A stretch of 64,000 nucleotides of DNA from Endothia cerciana (GCA_026119935.1 JALRMH010000015.1:434001-498000), one strand, 5' to 3'. Shown: positions 43,846 to 55,244, numbered from the stretch's first letter. The notes: generated from the letters alone by a model not told the origin. Numbers and translations are program-made.

Positions 43846-45879
43846 CTAATGAGCGAACCTGAAGTCCAACCTCTTGTTTCCGTGGTCGCCCGTCGTCTCC
43901 AGATAGTGGTCCCTCTCCGCCGAGGACATCGCGTTCCACTTCCGGTCCCTCCTCTTGTTCCTCCATGCATAGTAGAACTTGGTGGCGATGATCAGCGCGG
44001 TCGACCAGCAGATGATGCCCAGGATCACCTTGTTGCCCCTCCGGTACTTGGGCGCGTCGTCCGTGCGGTAGATCTGGCGGGGCACTTAGAACCTCACGTG
44101 CAAGGCGGTTGGGGGGGGGGGGGGGTGACCTTGGGCTGAAGGTACTCACGTTCGACGAGATGATGCTGCTGGCCTGCACACACATGTTGTACAGTGCACT
44201 GCCAACCGTCCTGGTCCGGACCGAGCCAGCATTTCGTGACGTTAAGGCGACTGGGGAAGAATTGAGGTCAGCCTACAGCCCCCGGACGGCTCCTCCACCG
44301 CGGCGAGGGACGAAAGGGGGACTCACCAAGTATAGCATGGATGTAAGGGTACCCGACGAGGAGCGCCGCACAAGCATACCAAGCCCACGGGCTCGCGCCG
44401 GTTGGCAGGAGCTCGAGCGCGAGCACGAGCGGGAAGCACCAGATCTGGCTCACGAGCACGATCCACATCCGGTTGTTCCACTTCTCGGAAATCCACGTCC
44501 AGGTGAGCAGCTGGATCCCGAACAGCACGTAAGACGGGATGGTCAGCAGGTTCGTCTGGAAGGTGTTGAAGCCCAAGGCCTTCAGCTCGAGCGTAATGTA
44601 CGCGGTCACAGACGTCGCGGGGATACCCCACGTCAGGCCGAGCAGGTAGATTGGCCACAGGTCGTAGTCGCAGAGGGCCTCCCGGAGCAGGCCGAGGGTG
44701 AGACCCTGTCTGTTGTGCATGCCGCCCTTGGCCGGGTCGTCGCGCAGGATGCGGTTCACCATCACCTTCTCCTCGTGCTCCGTGAACCACCCATCCTTGC
44801 CGCGGAACCACGACGATGTCTGCGTCGGCGAGGGCGGCAGGTAGAACCAGGCGAAGATGCCGATGAGAGTGGTCAGGCCGCCCTCTATGGCGAACAGCCA
44901 GCGCCAGCCCGCCCAACCCGTCGTCCCACGCAGGTGCAGGATGCCGTATGCCAGGAGGGCGGAAATGATCTGCGTCAGGATGTACCCTCCCCAGAAAAAG
45001 CTCAGGCGGATGGGAAGCTCCTTGCTCGTGTAGAAGAAGCTTAGATACAAGACGCAGTCGGGGATGAAGCCGCCCTCAAGGAGACCTAGCAGGGCGCGGG
45101 TCGCGTAGAAGGTCTTGACGTCTGTGATGAGGCACTGGCAGATTGCTACGACGGACCAAGCACACATCTGGATTGGGATCCCTGCAGGAGCCCTAGTATT
45201 AGTGGCAGGTAGCCTCGAGACGAAGTGGATGGGCAGTTCTGCCCGGAGGCATGGAGGCAGGCGGGCTGACTTACAGACATCTGGGCCGAGCTTCTTCGAG
45301 ATCATCTGCGATGGTAACTCGGCACACAGGAAGCACAGGTAGAATATCGTCATGCCGTAATTGTACTGGTTCGTTATCATGCCCAAGTCGTCAAGCATGT
45401 TGTCCGACAGAGCCTGGGTGATATTGCCACGATCCAGTTGGAGGGCGAAGAACATAAGGCAGACGAAGAAGCAAACCTTGTAGTCAAGCTATAGGGGTCG
45501 TTCCAGTCAGCTCTGTACTCTTGGTGGGATAGAGACCATGCTGGTTCCGACGTCTTGCTCATGGCTTCCCGCTCCGTGACACACGACGCACACCGTCGCT
45601 CCCGGGTGCTTGAGGAGGAAGTGAGGGCGCACGAACCTTCCTGACGAGCCTCTTTTCATCGCCCTCAGTCCACTCATAGAGCGGGTCGTACCGATGAGCC
45701 CCTTCGTATTCATCTATCGGCTTGTACGAGTCGATGTTTCCACCAGCCGCCCACACCCCTCCTTCACTCTGGCCAAGTCTCACGGAGGACTTGGCAGAGG
45801 ACGATTCCACGATCATATCCTTGGATAGCATGACATCCTTGTAGATGCTGGACTCTGCAGGCGGTGCAACAGACATCAT
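43846..45879 (-). CDS. MFS transporter, allantoate permease (DAL5/ACS) family
   Basis: Exons 45637-45879, 45275-45488, 44327-45181, 44150-44250 and 43846-44073 give 546 aa with all phases closing. The anion:cation symporter family imports small organic anions (allantoate, nicotinate, pantothenate and others) across the plasma membrane with protons. Seen: a cytosolic N-terminus ending RYDPLYEWTEGDEKRLVRKLDYKV, about 12 hydrophobic segments, LQLDRGNITQALSDNMLDDL in the first loop (the family motif), GLLEGGFIPDCVLYLSFFYT, the central cytosolic loop with EEKVMVNRILRDDPAKGG, GYPYIHAI and VGSALYNMCVQASSIISSNIYR. Substrate is not determined. Allantoate is attractive because xanthine dehydrogenase is close, but that is inference. 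Intron 4 holds a 15-nt G tract. Confidence 0.9.
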
Positions 45880-47395
45880 AGCCAAGTGATCGCCTTTCGG
45901 CTTACCTCAGGAGGGAAGACGGCCAGCAGAAAGGTTTGTTGAAGGGCTGTCTCAGCCTTGATGAAGGCAAAGATCTGAGGAATGAGGGGGGTGGAGGACA
46001 GGAGATCGGTCTGCTCCAAAACCTGAGCAAAGAAGATGGCACCTTGTTGTAGTTTGGCCCAGAGTATATATGCGCATTTGCAGATCCAGAGCATGCACGA
46101 TACTCGTTACATGACCTATTCTCTCCCTGACGCCTAGTGGAGAGTGGCAAGGGTATGGGACCGCGGGTAGGGAATTCAGATGATGTGATCTAGGCTAAGG
46201 TGACATTACTGCAGTAGATATCAAAACACTGGACGGGGAACAACGTCGGGTTGGGAACGGGACAGGGTGTGGGTGCAGTCTGGACTTGTGCTATTGTGTG
46301 TCTTGGGCGATAAACCTGCTTCTTTCCGTTGAGTAGGGGCGAAGCGTTCAAGCTCTGTGAAATCGCAAGATCGTCGAAGGGAATGGACACGCTGTAGATG
46401 AAGAGGCATTGTGGACGAGCACGGCCACATCCGGATAGCTCGCCGTGCGGTGGATCAGTCCAAGCAGCGGAGTAGCACTTTGAGTTCCGTCGCAAAGCGC
46501 CTTGAGGACGAAAGATCTACCTCGATCACGTACGCGAGTCTCCTGGGGGCGCTGGTGAAGATCTAGGCTCGGCTGAGCCGATGGCGGTGCGGCTCGCAAG
46601 ATGCGTTCCAGGCTGGAGCTGCATTGAAGAAGGCGACCCGTTCGACTCCGACAGGCTGGTTGAGGCAAAAGGCTAGATCCCTCCATGGTCCAGTTACTGA
46701 AGCTATCGAATCAAGGCTGAAGTTAGACGGTCCCGAGGCATGGGGGCGCAGATGCAAAGGCAATCCTACACTGCATTGTGCAATATTGCGTCAGGACCAC
46801 AAGCGACGACCGAGACGGCATCCTATCCACTCGGCCTTGGCATGAAAACGGTGGACGCCTGAAGTGAGTGTCTAGTGACGAGAGTTGGGCATTTGCCGTA
46901 TTTTGAACGACTCGGGGTGCGCTTGGTGACGGGAGCAATGGCGTGCTCAATCCCACACATCTCGACATTGATAAGCGCAACACACCCCGACTATAACAAG
47001 CAAAGCAGCCGACAGCCGGATGGAAGAGCTGATGTCAACTCACACTCGTTGATGCCATCAATGGCTAACGGAGAAGCGTAACATTGTTGATTTGTGTGCA
47101 GTCTCGACATCTATCAATATGTACGGACAAAGGGATGGGGTATCATAGATGACGTGCGTTTCCCAATCTCCATAAAAGAAGTCCAGCTGAAACGCTGCAG
47201 ATGAAGAAACAATGAGGAAAACAAGAATGAGAGAAAAAGAGTTTCGCCATTCGGTAACATGTTTGTGAGGTGCCGGAGACATGCTCCCGAGCCGGTGCCG
47301 AAAAGCAAAACGACGTGTCATGAGCTTCTCCTTGGTGCATCCTCTCAGGTCGGCCCTCCACTCGCTGCAGCCTCTTCCTCCATCGGCGCAGATTC
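45880..47395. other. Intergenic region MFS / TBC protein
   Basis: 1.5 kb with the transporter promoter and the 3' flank of the TBC gene. Short overlapping frames at 46190-46763 do not look coding. No gene was seen. Confidence 0.5.
46065..46071 (-). promoter_or_regulatory. TATA-like element, MFS transporter
   Basis: ATATATA, symmetric on both strands, about 190 nt upstream of the transporter ATG. Confidence 0.45.
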
Positions 47396-50300
47396 CTAGT
47401 CGGCCAACTCCTCGTCTGCCACCTCAGGAGTCACGGTACCACTTATCGCCGCGTCAGCTGCAGTGGAAATGGCCTCCACACGATCTTCCACAAGGGCAAC
47501 TTCAGCCTCTTCCGCGTTGGCAGGCTGTACATCCGATCGGTCGACTGTAACCTCCTCGGCCGGCTCTCCAATCTCGTCCAACACTGCCGGCGCTGAGACA
47601 GTTGCCGCCTTCTTCTCCTTGTAGGCCTTGAGCCTCTCCTCCCTCTGTCTGACCAGCTCTCTCTCAGCCTCCACGGCCTTCATCCTTCTCACCTCAACAT
47701 CCTCTCTTCTGACAACCCTCCTCAAGCCCTCGCTTGCCTGTATCAGCCCGTCAATACTAATGGCATGGTTGGTCATCTGGTGGTTGATGTAGGTATAGAC
47801 CGCCGCGGGCGTGATGCAACCCAGGAGCTGCTGCTCATTGAGCTTGAGAAGCGCGAGCGCCACCTGGAAAAGGAACGTAGATCCGTCGCCGAAGCACAGT
47901 ACCACATCCCACACGCGGAAAAGTGCCTCGGCGGACAGACAGTCGGTGAACACGGAGAGGAACCATTGGAAGGTCATGGTCTCGAGGGCGATGCCGAGAT
48001 CGTCAAAGTGGGCGGAGAGCCGAGGCAGCACTTCCGAGACGTAGCCGCGCAGGACTTGCTGGTCGGCACGAGAAGCCAGAAGGCTGTGGTCGTAGTAGCC
48101 GGTCGGTAAGATCTTCTCGATCATGCAGGTCAGGATCCAAAAGGCCTCTTCGGCGGAGGGCATGATCAACAAGAGGTTGGCGGTGACCAAGTTCATGCCT
48201 TGGCAGTAGCCAACCTCAGGATTGCGCCGCGAGTAGGCTAGCAAAACCTCGTTTAGCTTTTGCACGCCCGGCCCCTTGCGGAAGAAGATGTTGTCCGTCA
48301 GCGTGCGATTGATGTCAGCACGAATCTGCTGGACCACCTCAGGATGATCCTCTGACTCGGGGCGCGAGATCAGATCATCATAGTAGCCCGGCACCCGCAA
48401 GTTGGTTGCACCGGAGCACTCAGCCCAGACCTTGGCCCTCATCAAGACGGGTATGCCACCGAGCACGAGCCGGTTGAACTCACCCCACTTTGCCCGTCCG
48501 ACCTTGCCCTTGTTGGCCCAATTGGCAACGCCAATCAGTTCGCCGTCAGCCACCCGCGTCTCGGGCATCATAACGCTAGCTTTCTGGAACCGTGCCTCGG
48601 CGGCGGCGGCGGCAGAAGCATTGGCTGCCTCGCCCTCGCGGCGACGCTCGGCGCGGACCTTGCGTAGGAAGTCGTTCCACCGCACCGTCTTCTCCCGCTG
48701 CAATCCGTCGTGCACATCGCTGAGCTGCTGAAGAAGGATCCTGACCGGCTCCACGTCCTCCCTAGCGAGACTGCTCGAGGACGCCTCTTCGTTGACGGTG
48801 GCCGGCTCCTCGCTCACTGCCACGGTTGCGGCGCTCGCAGGCGGTAAGAAACCGAGATCATCCTCAGCGGTGATCAGGGGTGGAGACTTCGGCATTTCGT
48901 GGATGTCAGCTCCTTCCATGACCTCGATAGTGGGTGCGCTGATGGACGGGGTGTGTGAGAGAAGCTCCGTGTGAAAAGTGGCGACTCTCAGGTAATCCTG
49001 CCATTTCCTCGTTTTCTCCTGGTCATCCAGTGAAGACGGTGTCCCTGGCCGGCCGTCGCTCCCGCCTTCAAATTTCGTGCTGCCACTGTCATCCATAGAG
49101 GCCGGAGACAAGCTGATCCGACCGTTGGTGAGCATCTCAGTACGACTGCCCCTCTTGGTTTTCTTCGCCACCAGCTGTGCCTCCCTCTGTCTCTTTTTCC
49201 GCCGCTGATCATAAATGAACCCGAATCTATCAGTGAGATACTCAGACCCAGTGTAATTGTTGTAAAGTCGCGTCAGTGTGGGCGGCTGTTCCTCAGGAGG
49301 TAGAATGCTGTCCATTTCAACGGGTCCGTAATTCTCTTGGCGTGCAGTTGTGTCCGTGTAGGGCGTTGACGCCATGGTATCCCATCTTTCCGGCTGCTGG
49401 TTCCTTAAGTTCGTGGTCTGTATGTTGTGCTGCGTAGCCGTGCGGCGCATAGCTGCAAGAGCCCCCCTGGGAGGCCCCTGGGCTGGCACAGCCCTCGCTG
49501 ACGCGCTTGTCTTGGCACTCGACGCTGATGGTGTTCGAACGGAGCCTCCTGCGACCGAGCTGTTGGCTCTCCCCCTAGAATCGCCATCTCTTACAGCAGA
49601 AGATCCTCCGGCGACCAGCCTCAACATGGAGCTGGCAAGGGATGTCTTTCGATTGCCGCTCACGGGACTAATGCTGGAAGCGCGGCTGATACTTAGCATC
49701 TGGTCCTCTGGCGGGCTGAACAAATCCTCCTGGATCATGGGTCTTCGTTCTAGAGGCGGCTTGATCGCTGTCTGCTTTCCGTCGTCGCCATTGACACTGT
49801 TCGCCCGGCTGCCCGGTTTCCGACTTGTTCCCCAAAGGAGGCCCTTCCAGCCTCGCGCAGTGGCCCTCCCAGTGTCCCCGTTTGTCGAGTTCGAAACAGC
49901 CCTAGCTCGTATTGTCGCGTCGTTATCATCGCCATACACACTGCCAATGACCGGCACGAAGGCGTCAGACATGGCCTCTCCCACCATGTCCTCCACGGCC
50001 CCCTTCCTAGCGACCGAAGACTTTGCTTCCTTTTCAACAATGCGCAGCCTCGACTCCAGATCCATGTTGGACAGCCCGCACTCGAGGATGATCTTGCGCA
50101 GCGACCTCTCCCTCGCATCTGCCCGCCGGCGCAGCGCCGCTATCTGCGCGTCGCGCGTGGCTAGATCCTCAGCTATTGAGCGCACCAGCCCCACAGCACC
50201 GTGTCGCGCAATAAGCGTCTGTATATGCGCGTCGTCTGCAAGGTGGAGCGCGCCAGGAATGGACTGCTGCAGCAGCGGCGCGGCGTCGTCGTCGAATAGT

Positions 50301-50725
50301 GCGGTGCGCGGTCGAATGGGGGAAGGTCGGGCAGGCGACACAGTCGAGACAAGTGTTCCAACGATGGAGGAAGTCGACCGGGTCCGGGCGTCTGACTGCG
50401 AGATCTGGAGGGAGTTCGGGATTGAAGCACTTGATGCTAGTGCGCTGGTGTCGTCTCGCTCGGCCGGAACTGGTGTAGGTGAGGTGGGAGTTGCTGGAAG
50501 CTCGTCGTGATGCGACCCTGGAGAGAAGGAAGGGAAGGAGGTCAATGATTTGTCCGAGGGGGCGATTGACGAGGCAGAGCTGCCAGGCTGCGAAGGCAGT
50601 CTCTTCCTCTTGCTGCTCGCATAGAATGTCGTTGACCTCTGTGAACTTCTCGACCTTATGGACTGCTGGGAGATGGAGCGTTCGAGCTCGAACGGGGATG
50701 TCGACGTCGCAGCTTCGTTGTCCAT
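47396..50725 (-). CDS. TBC-domain Rab GTPase-activating protein
   Basis: A single exon of 1109 aa from the first in-frame ATG (MDNEAATSTSPFELERS). Roughly the first 700 residues are low-complexity Ser/Pro/Arg-rich with a short coiled-coil stretch (SIAEDLATRDAQIAALRRR). The TBC domain spans about 750-995: GGIPVLMRAKVWAECSG, IRADINRTLTDN with the IxxDxxR arginine finger, GYCQGMN with the glutamine finger, WFLSVFTDCL and RVWDVVLCFG. Both catalytic fingers are present, so it should be an active dual-finger GAP for a Rab in vesicle traffic. A charged coiled coil (VRREDVEVRRMKAVEAEREL) and an acidic tail follow. The Rab partner is not evident. Confidence 0.92.
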   Translation of the reverse strand: MDNEAATSTSPFELERSISQQSIRSRSSQRSTTFYASSKRKRLPSQPGSSASSIAPSDKSLTSFPSFSPGSHHDELPATPTSPTPVPAERDDTSALASSASIPNSLQISQSDARTRSTSSIVGTLVSTVSPARPSPIRPRTALFDDDAAPLLQQSIPGALHLADDAHIQTLIARHGAVGLVRSIAEDLATRDAQIAALRRRADARERSLRKIILECGLSNMDLESRLRIVEKEAKSSVARKGAVEDMVGEAMSDAFVPVIGSVYGDDNDATIRARAVSNSTNGDTGRATARGWKGLLWGTSRKPGSRANSVNGDDGKQTAIKPPLERRPMIQEDLFSPPEDQMLSISRASSISPVSGNRKTSLASSMLRLVAGGSSAVRDGDSRGRANSSVAGGSVRTPSASSAKTSASARAVPAQGPPRGALAAMRRTATQHNIQTTNLRNQQPERWDTMASTPYTDTTARQENYGPVEMDSILPPEEQPPTLTRLYNNYTGSEYLTDRFGFIYDQRRKKRQREAQLVAKKTKRGSRTEMLTNGRISLSPASMDDSGSTKFEGGSDGRPGTPSSLDDQEKTRKWQDYLRVATFHTELLSHTPSISAPTIEVMEGADIHEMPKSPPLITAEDDLGFLPPASAATVAVSEEPATVNEEASSSSLAREDVEPVRILLQQLSDVHDGLQREKTVRWNDFLRKVRAERRREGEAANASAAAAAEARFQKASVMMPETRVADGELIGVANWANKGKVGRAKWGEFNRLVLGGIPVLMRAKVWAECSGATNLRVPGYYDDLISRPESEDHPEVVQQIRADINRTLTDNIFFRKGPGVQKLNEVLLAYSRRNPEVGYCQGMNLVTANLLLIMPSAEEAFWILTCMIEKILPTGYYDHSLLASRADQQVLRGYVSEVLPRLSAHFDDLGIALETMTFQWFLSVFTDCLSAEALFRVWDVVLCFGDGSTFLFQVALALLKLNEQQLLGCITPAAVYTYINHQMTNHAISIDGLIQASEGLRRVVRREDVEVRRMKAVEAERELVRQREERLKAYKEKKAATVSAPAVLDEIGEPAEEVTVDRSDVQPANAEEAEVALVEDRVEAISTAADAAISGTVTPEVADEELAD

Positions 50726-51312
50726 CTTGTGGCTTGTGGATGTTGTGGTTGTCCCTGGCTGGACATTTCTCCCTAGAAAACCAGCTCTTGCTGACGAGGT
50801 CTTGGTCACCTCATCATGACTGAGGACGGTAGAGCGTGAAGAAAGAAGTGGGTTTGTGTCAACGTGGCTGTGGACAGAAAAAGATCAGGCCCCAACAAGG
50901 CGCGCATGAAGGGATGTGGATGTCACTTGTGCCCAGCACGAGGGAACATCACGTAGATACGAATCATAGCCAGGGATGCCCTCGATTATCGACGCTAACT
51001 ATAAATAGTAATATGTGTACAGTACCCAATTATGGCCATACCCGCACCGGGAACAACCTTATATATATATAAATTCCGATCCCTCTGATCAGCGCATCGT
51101 CCACGTTCGTGTTCTCCTGCCACAGGAGAGATTGTGCCTGCCTTCGTCTTCATTTTCCTTTTGGCCCCCTCAGATACAAAGGCATGCGACTCAAGACTTC
51201 AGCTACCTGCCCCGCTCCAACTGTCCCAGGGGTGGTTCGAAAGCTAGTCTCTCCCTTGTCTGGATCTTTGATTGGCATAGCCTCGCCTCGACCTGCCGTC
51301 AACCTCTTTACA
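50726..51312. other. Intergenic region TBC / surface protein
   Basis: 587 bp with the TBC promoter and the 3' flank of the surface-protein gene. An AT-rich patch with ATATATATAT lies at about 51060-51070. The TBC frame continues open to a GTG at 50809, just downstream of ATGATGAG, which cannot serve in frame. No gene was seen. Confidence 0.5.
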
Positions 51313-52305
51313 TCAGTTGAGCGATTTCCCGTGGAGCACAAGTGTCGGAAGAGCTCCTCCGTGGAGCTCAGGAGGTTCGTAAGCTAGCATCTCAAGCGGT
51401 GCAGGTGATGCTGGCCATGCATGTGCAGGCGGCTGAGGGTCGTGCTGTAGGGAGAATTGTTCAGTCGATTTCAGCCCCCAGGGTGCCGCACCTTGCATGT
51501 CTCCCGGTAACCCCCTTGCCCCTCCATATGGCTGGTGGCTCTTCTTTCTCCTGATCATGATCACGGCCAGTGCCCCCACCGCAAGTGCCAAAGAAACGCC
51601 TAAGCCCATCCAGATTCCGGCCGCTGCACCTGTTGAGATGTCGCCTCCTGACGGTTGAGTCGAAGTGTGGGTTGCTGACGCAGACCCTGTTACTGCTGCG
51701 GTCTTCGTCGCTGCTGCCGTCTCCCAGGACGACGCTGGCTCTTTCGCTGATGCTGAAAGAAAAAGTAGTCACAGTGGCCGTTGCCTGCGTCGCCGTGCCG
51801 CTTGAGAGAATCCCCATATCTGACGCTGCTGCCTCGTTATGCTGGAGTGACCCAGCCGAGATGGTGAAATTCTCTGAGCAGCCGCCTCCATAGCAGGCAG
51901 CGAGGGGCCCATAGTTGCAGCTCATCACGCCGCACTCGCAGTCGGATACTGAGCCCCTCAGCGGGTCAGTGTCTCACATCCTCGTCACAGAAGCGGGCGT
52001 GTCATGATGAAGTTTGGTAGGCAGGAGAGGAGATGAGACATACTCGTGAGGCAGTACTGCGGACACGACGAGTTCCACGTCTGGTCCGTACAGCCGCCGC
52101 GGTACATAGTCATCGTTTTCGGCTCGTAACATAGCCCATTTGCTAGGCAGTAATGATCCGAGAAACAGCACGCGCTGTGCTCCGAGTCTGATGGAGATGG
52201 GCATACCACGTCGGTCGTTGCCTGGTCTCCATTTGGCCAGTAGCATGTCTCATTGGCAGCGAACGCTGATGTGCACAGCAGAATGAGAGCGGTGAGCAGC
52301 AGCAT
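51313..52305 (-). CDS. Secreted Cys-rich protein with C-terminal membrane anchor
   Basis: Exon 1 (52044-52305) has a clear signal peptide (MLLLTALILLCTSAFA) and a Cys-rich ectodomain: NETCYWPNGDQ, CCFSDHYCLANGLCYEP, RGGCTDQTWNSSCPQYC. After an intron, DCECGVMSCNYGPLAACYGGGC and NFTISAG continue it. A Ser/Thr/Ala-rich stalk, one TM helix (MGLGVSLALAVGALAVIMI), RRKK stop-transfer and a Pro-rich cytosolic tail follow. This layout is common in filamentous ascomycete surface proteins of unknown role; wall sensing is a guess. The frame changes between the exon-2 block (about 51770-51950) and the stalk/TM block (51313-51755). No standard intron with matching phase was found, so a non-standard splice or a frameshift must lie at about 51690-51830. 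TATAT lies about 185 nt upstream. Confidence 0.75.
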
Positions 52306-54102
52306 TGTGAATTTTCAAGCATTCATAAGTCCTTGCGCAGCTGTGCACTTTGTAGACAGAAGTCGCGCAGCGTATCGAGTCGCGAGGGAAAGACCTGGAG
52401 GAACGGGCTTCCAAGGTTCTCGAGGTGAATGTTTCGGAAAGCCACTAACTGTGCGAGATGATCTTACGTTGGATGACAGTGTTGCCGGATATATGAAGAT
52501 GCTACAACCCCCGAGTATGCCTCGTCTAGATTTCTGCAACGCTCGCCAAGGCCCACGCAATAAATTACCACTCTAATCGGGGGCTGTAAGACGGTTAGAG
52601 TATATCGCAACCACATCCCATCCGCAAGTGGAAACGGCCCATTCGCAAGTGACAGTGTGCTGCAATCCTTTTGCGAGAAACAGGCATGAGTGCACTATTT
52701 TGACTCCTGCGCAGGACTTAATCTTATCCTGCATAGTAGCTCTTCTGAAAGATGTGTGCCTTGAAGACCATACATTGTGTGATTGAGTCTCATCTCAGAT
52801 CGTCCTGATCCTATGCCTGCACAGATCATACGCAGAAGCGAAATTATCACTTACCGTCCATAGGATAGAGACCTACACTTGGCGTCTATTCCGTTTGAAA
52901 ATATATAGCTCTCCACAATTCTAGTAGCAGAAAGAACTCATGGGGACAGGAGTCTTCGCTCAGGTGTGGACACATAAAAATCGACTATTATTCCGTATCA
53001 TAAAGTACATGAATATGGGCTTAGAAACAGCTACAAGGTCTCAAACTCGCCAAGACCCCAGGTCTCATCGCTTTGATTTGTCCGTAATTGCTAGCCGACG
53101 ACGCTTCTGAGGCATAAGTTGTTCCCCCAGCGCGTCTACAAGTAGCAAAGCATCTTGTCTCCTTCAGGCAAACTGCCCCTGTTTCTTTGCTACGGCCAGG
53201 CTCTCCATAGAATATGAGCCGATCAAAACAGATGGGCTCACGAATGGTCCAGACGCCCCGAAGATCCCGTGCTAGGACAACTTTGGCTTCTAAGGCGAGT
53301 ATAGGATGATCGAGGCTGGGTTAGTTATTGATGACGGCGACTCACAGTAGCATCTGCGCATGGAAGCCGATGGTTGACGTTGTCAACTCTGAGGGTTGTG
53401 AAAGAATGCCAACGCCTACTCGAGATCCACTAATGAGAGCGTAATCGATGTGACGATCTCGATAGTCAACCCAGTGCATGTTTACATGTGATTTACCTAT
53501 GCATGCAGATATCATACGATGGACTAGTAGCGACTCTTGTAGTGTAATTTATCTACCCAGACAGTGGTACGATATTCGAACACTCTACCGTTGCGTCCAG
53601 CACAGGCTACGGTATTATGGTCATACCAATCTACCACATTGACCCCTATACGAAGCTTAAGCTCTACAACCCCATCGGTACCCCCGAGATGCGCAAATCT
53701 AGCCCTCAGGATCGACAACTTCCCTGAAGACTCTGAGATACTAGAGCAACGTCATTGTTGATATCGATCACATGAAGACGACTGATGTAAGAGGGTTAGC
53801 AGAGCTATACTACAAGGGTTCCAGTTACAATCAATAGTACTAATTGCCGTCCACCGTGGCTATTCTTAATATTAGAGTCATCAGTGAGCAAGTCTAGCGC
53901 GAGCACAAGTAGCCTCGTCGACGATCATGCCCGTGAGGCTCACACTAGGTCAACTAGCACGAGGACAGCGACCAAAAACTAGTGAATGATTTTACATATA
54001 ATAAACGCTGATTTTCCATGCTCCTTGCCCAAATGTTTCTCTTTTTCCCCCTTCCTTCTTCACCCGTCTCGTCTGTAATTGCACTCTACACCATGTTGGT
54101 AA
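52306..54102. other. Gene-poor, AT-richer stretch
   Basis: 1.8 kb with many stop codons in all frames and lower GC than the flanks. A 64-codon - strand frame at 53524-53718 has faint protein character (IGVNVVDWYDHNTVACAGRNG) but no start context or partners. No inverted repeats or transposase motifs were seen. It may be decayed sequence, possibly RIP-affected, but this was not measured. Confidence 0.45.
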
Positions 54103-54777
54103 ATGTATTTACAGATTTCCAGGACCACGCCCTTGACGCAGTTGCTCGGCTGTCTGATAGGGTCTGGTTCTGGCAAAGGCGGCGCAGAGCACAGCTCGGC
54201 CGTCTCAGATCGCGACTACGGGTGTCGCGATCACACCAGCGCAGCTAGAACATCGGTAAGTGCTGCCCTCTTGACTGACGATAATGCTAGACCAAGAAGA
54301 TGTCCTCATAGCGGTTATAAGAAGAAGGGACAGAGACAAGTTCTCCCTTCAGGTTAGTCTCCCTTCTGCCTCCAACAAGTTTTCTTACTCTCCCTTATTT
54401 GCTTCCAGTCCCGTCTCTCGTCCAATACTTACAAGGCTCATATCCGTGATCGCTCCTTTGACAAAGTTGATACCCTGGTCAGCTTTTCTGGATACGGCAG
54501 TAGCAAGTTCTCAGAGTCGGAGAAGGACCTCTCCAGGGAGGAGGAGGAGCTCGTCGCGCGCGGTCTGTGCAAGTTCACCGCCGCTGAGTACATTGTCGAG
54601 ATCCAGGGTCCGGAGGATCTCGCCCCAAGCGGCATGTACGAGGACTCCGCGGATGAGTGGACTTCCGAGGTCCAAAGCCTGGACAGCCGCGTCTCCTGCG
54701 GTCGGTACAATTTCACCGCTGAGGGGTACATTTCCGAGGTCCAGAATCTGTCCCGCGCCTTCTTCGACGACGCGTGA
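54103..54777 (+). CDS. Orphan two-exon gene with 23-residue repeats
   Basis: Proposed exons 54103-54255 and 54409-54777 (173 aa) joined by a 153-nt GTAAGT...TTCCAG intron in phase 0. The second exon has strongly biased, C/G-ending codons like the expressed genes here, although it sits in poor surroundings, which is the main evidence for coding. It carries three copies of a 23-residue unit at an exact 69-bp period (54586, 54655, 54724), cores EYIVEIQ, EWTSEVQ and GYISEVQ, preceded by an acidic helix (EKDLSREEEELVARG). It ends AFFDDA. Exon 1 (MYLQISRTTPLTQ to HTSAARTS) is less certain; alternative small exons with GTTAGT/TTCCAG signals exist. An antisense frame (54438-55022) is open but lacks an ATG. 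No family recognised. Confidence 0.45.
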
Positions 54778-55172
54778 GGAACTTCTCGGTCGATTGGTAG
54801 GGAGACCTCAAAAGGATGAGGCATTGGGGAGGAAGAGGAGGACAACGAAAACCACGAAACCGAGCACCAAAAAAACTCATAAAACAACAAACGGTTATAC
54901 TGCAGCTTCTTCGCTGCATCCGCTTCAATCCGGTCTGGTGTGTCCAAGTAGCGCTCAGTGAAAGGAGACCAGTGTCCGGTGCGGGCTGGTGCAGCAAGGG
55001 TTGTAAGTCCCTGTCCGGCCACAAAAAAAGATTGCGATTTGTTGCAGCAATCTGTCTTCGCTCAGGCAATCTATCATTGCTCGGGCGATATATCTTGGCT
55101 CCCGCAATCTCTCTTCGCTCTTTCAGCCACCCTCTGCTTCGCTCGTTACAGCAGTCATCGCTTCGAAACAGT
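54778..55172. other. Low-complexity stretch upstream of the repeat array
   Basis: Pyrimidine-rich sequence with irregular repeats of CAATCTnTCTTCGCTC type at about 55045-55125. No gene was seen. Confidence 0.5.
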
Positions 55173-55244
55173 CTTCATCACATTGCCTCGAGCATTCTTC
55201 ATCACATTGCTTCAAGTATTCTTCATTACATTGCTTCGAGCATT
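55173..55244. repeat. 24-bp tandem repeat, three copies
   Basis: Units at 55173, 55197 and 55221 of the form CTTCATCACATTGCTTCGAG + CATT, differing at one to three positions. The array leads directly into the 86-bp repeat and shares its start. Confidence 0.9.

Noticed and set aside
53524..53718. Possible decayed gene fragment on the - strand
   Set aside because: Only 64 codons with stops on both sides and no recognisable homology.
54438..55022. 194-codon antisense ORF over the repeat-bearing orphan gene
   Set aside because: Begins at GTG without an early ATG and has poorer codon bias than the + strand frame.
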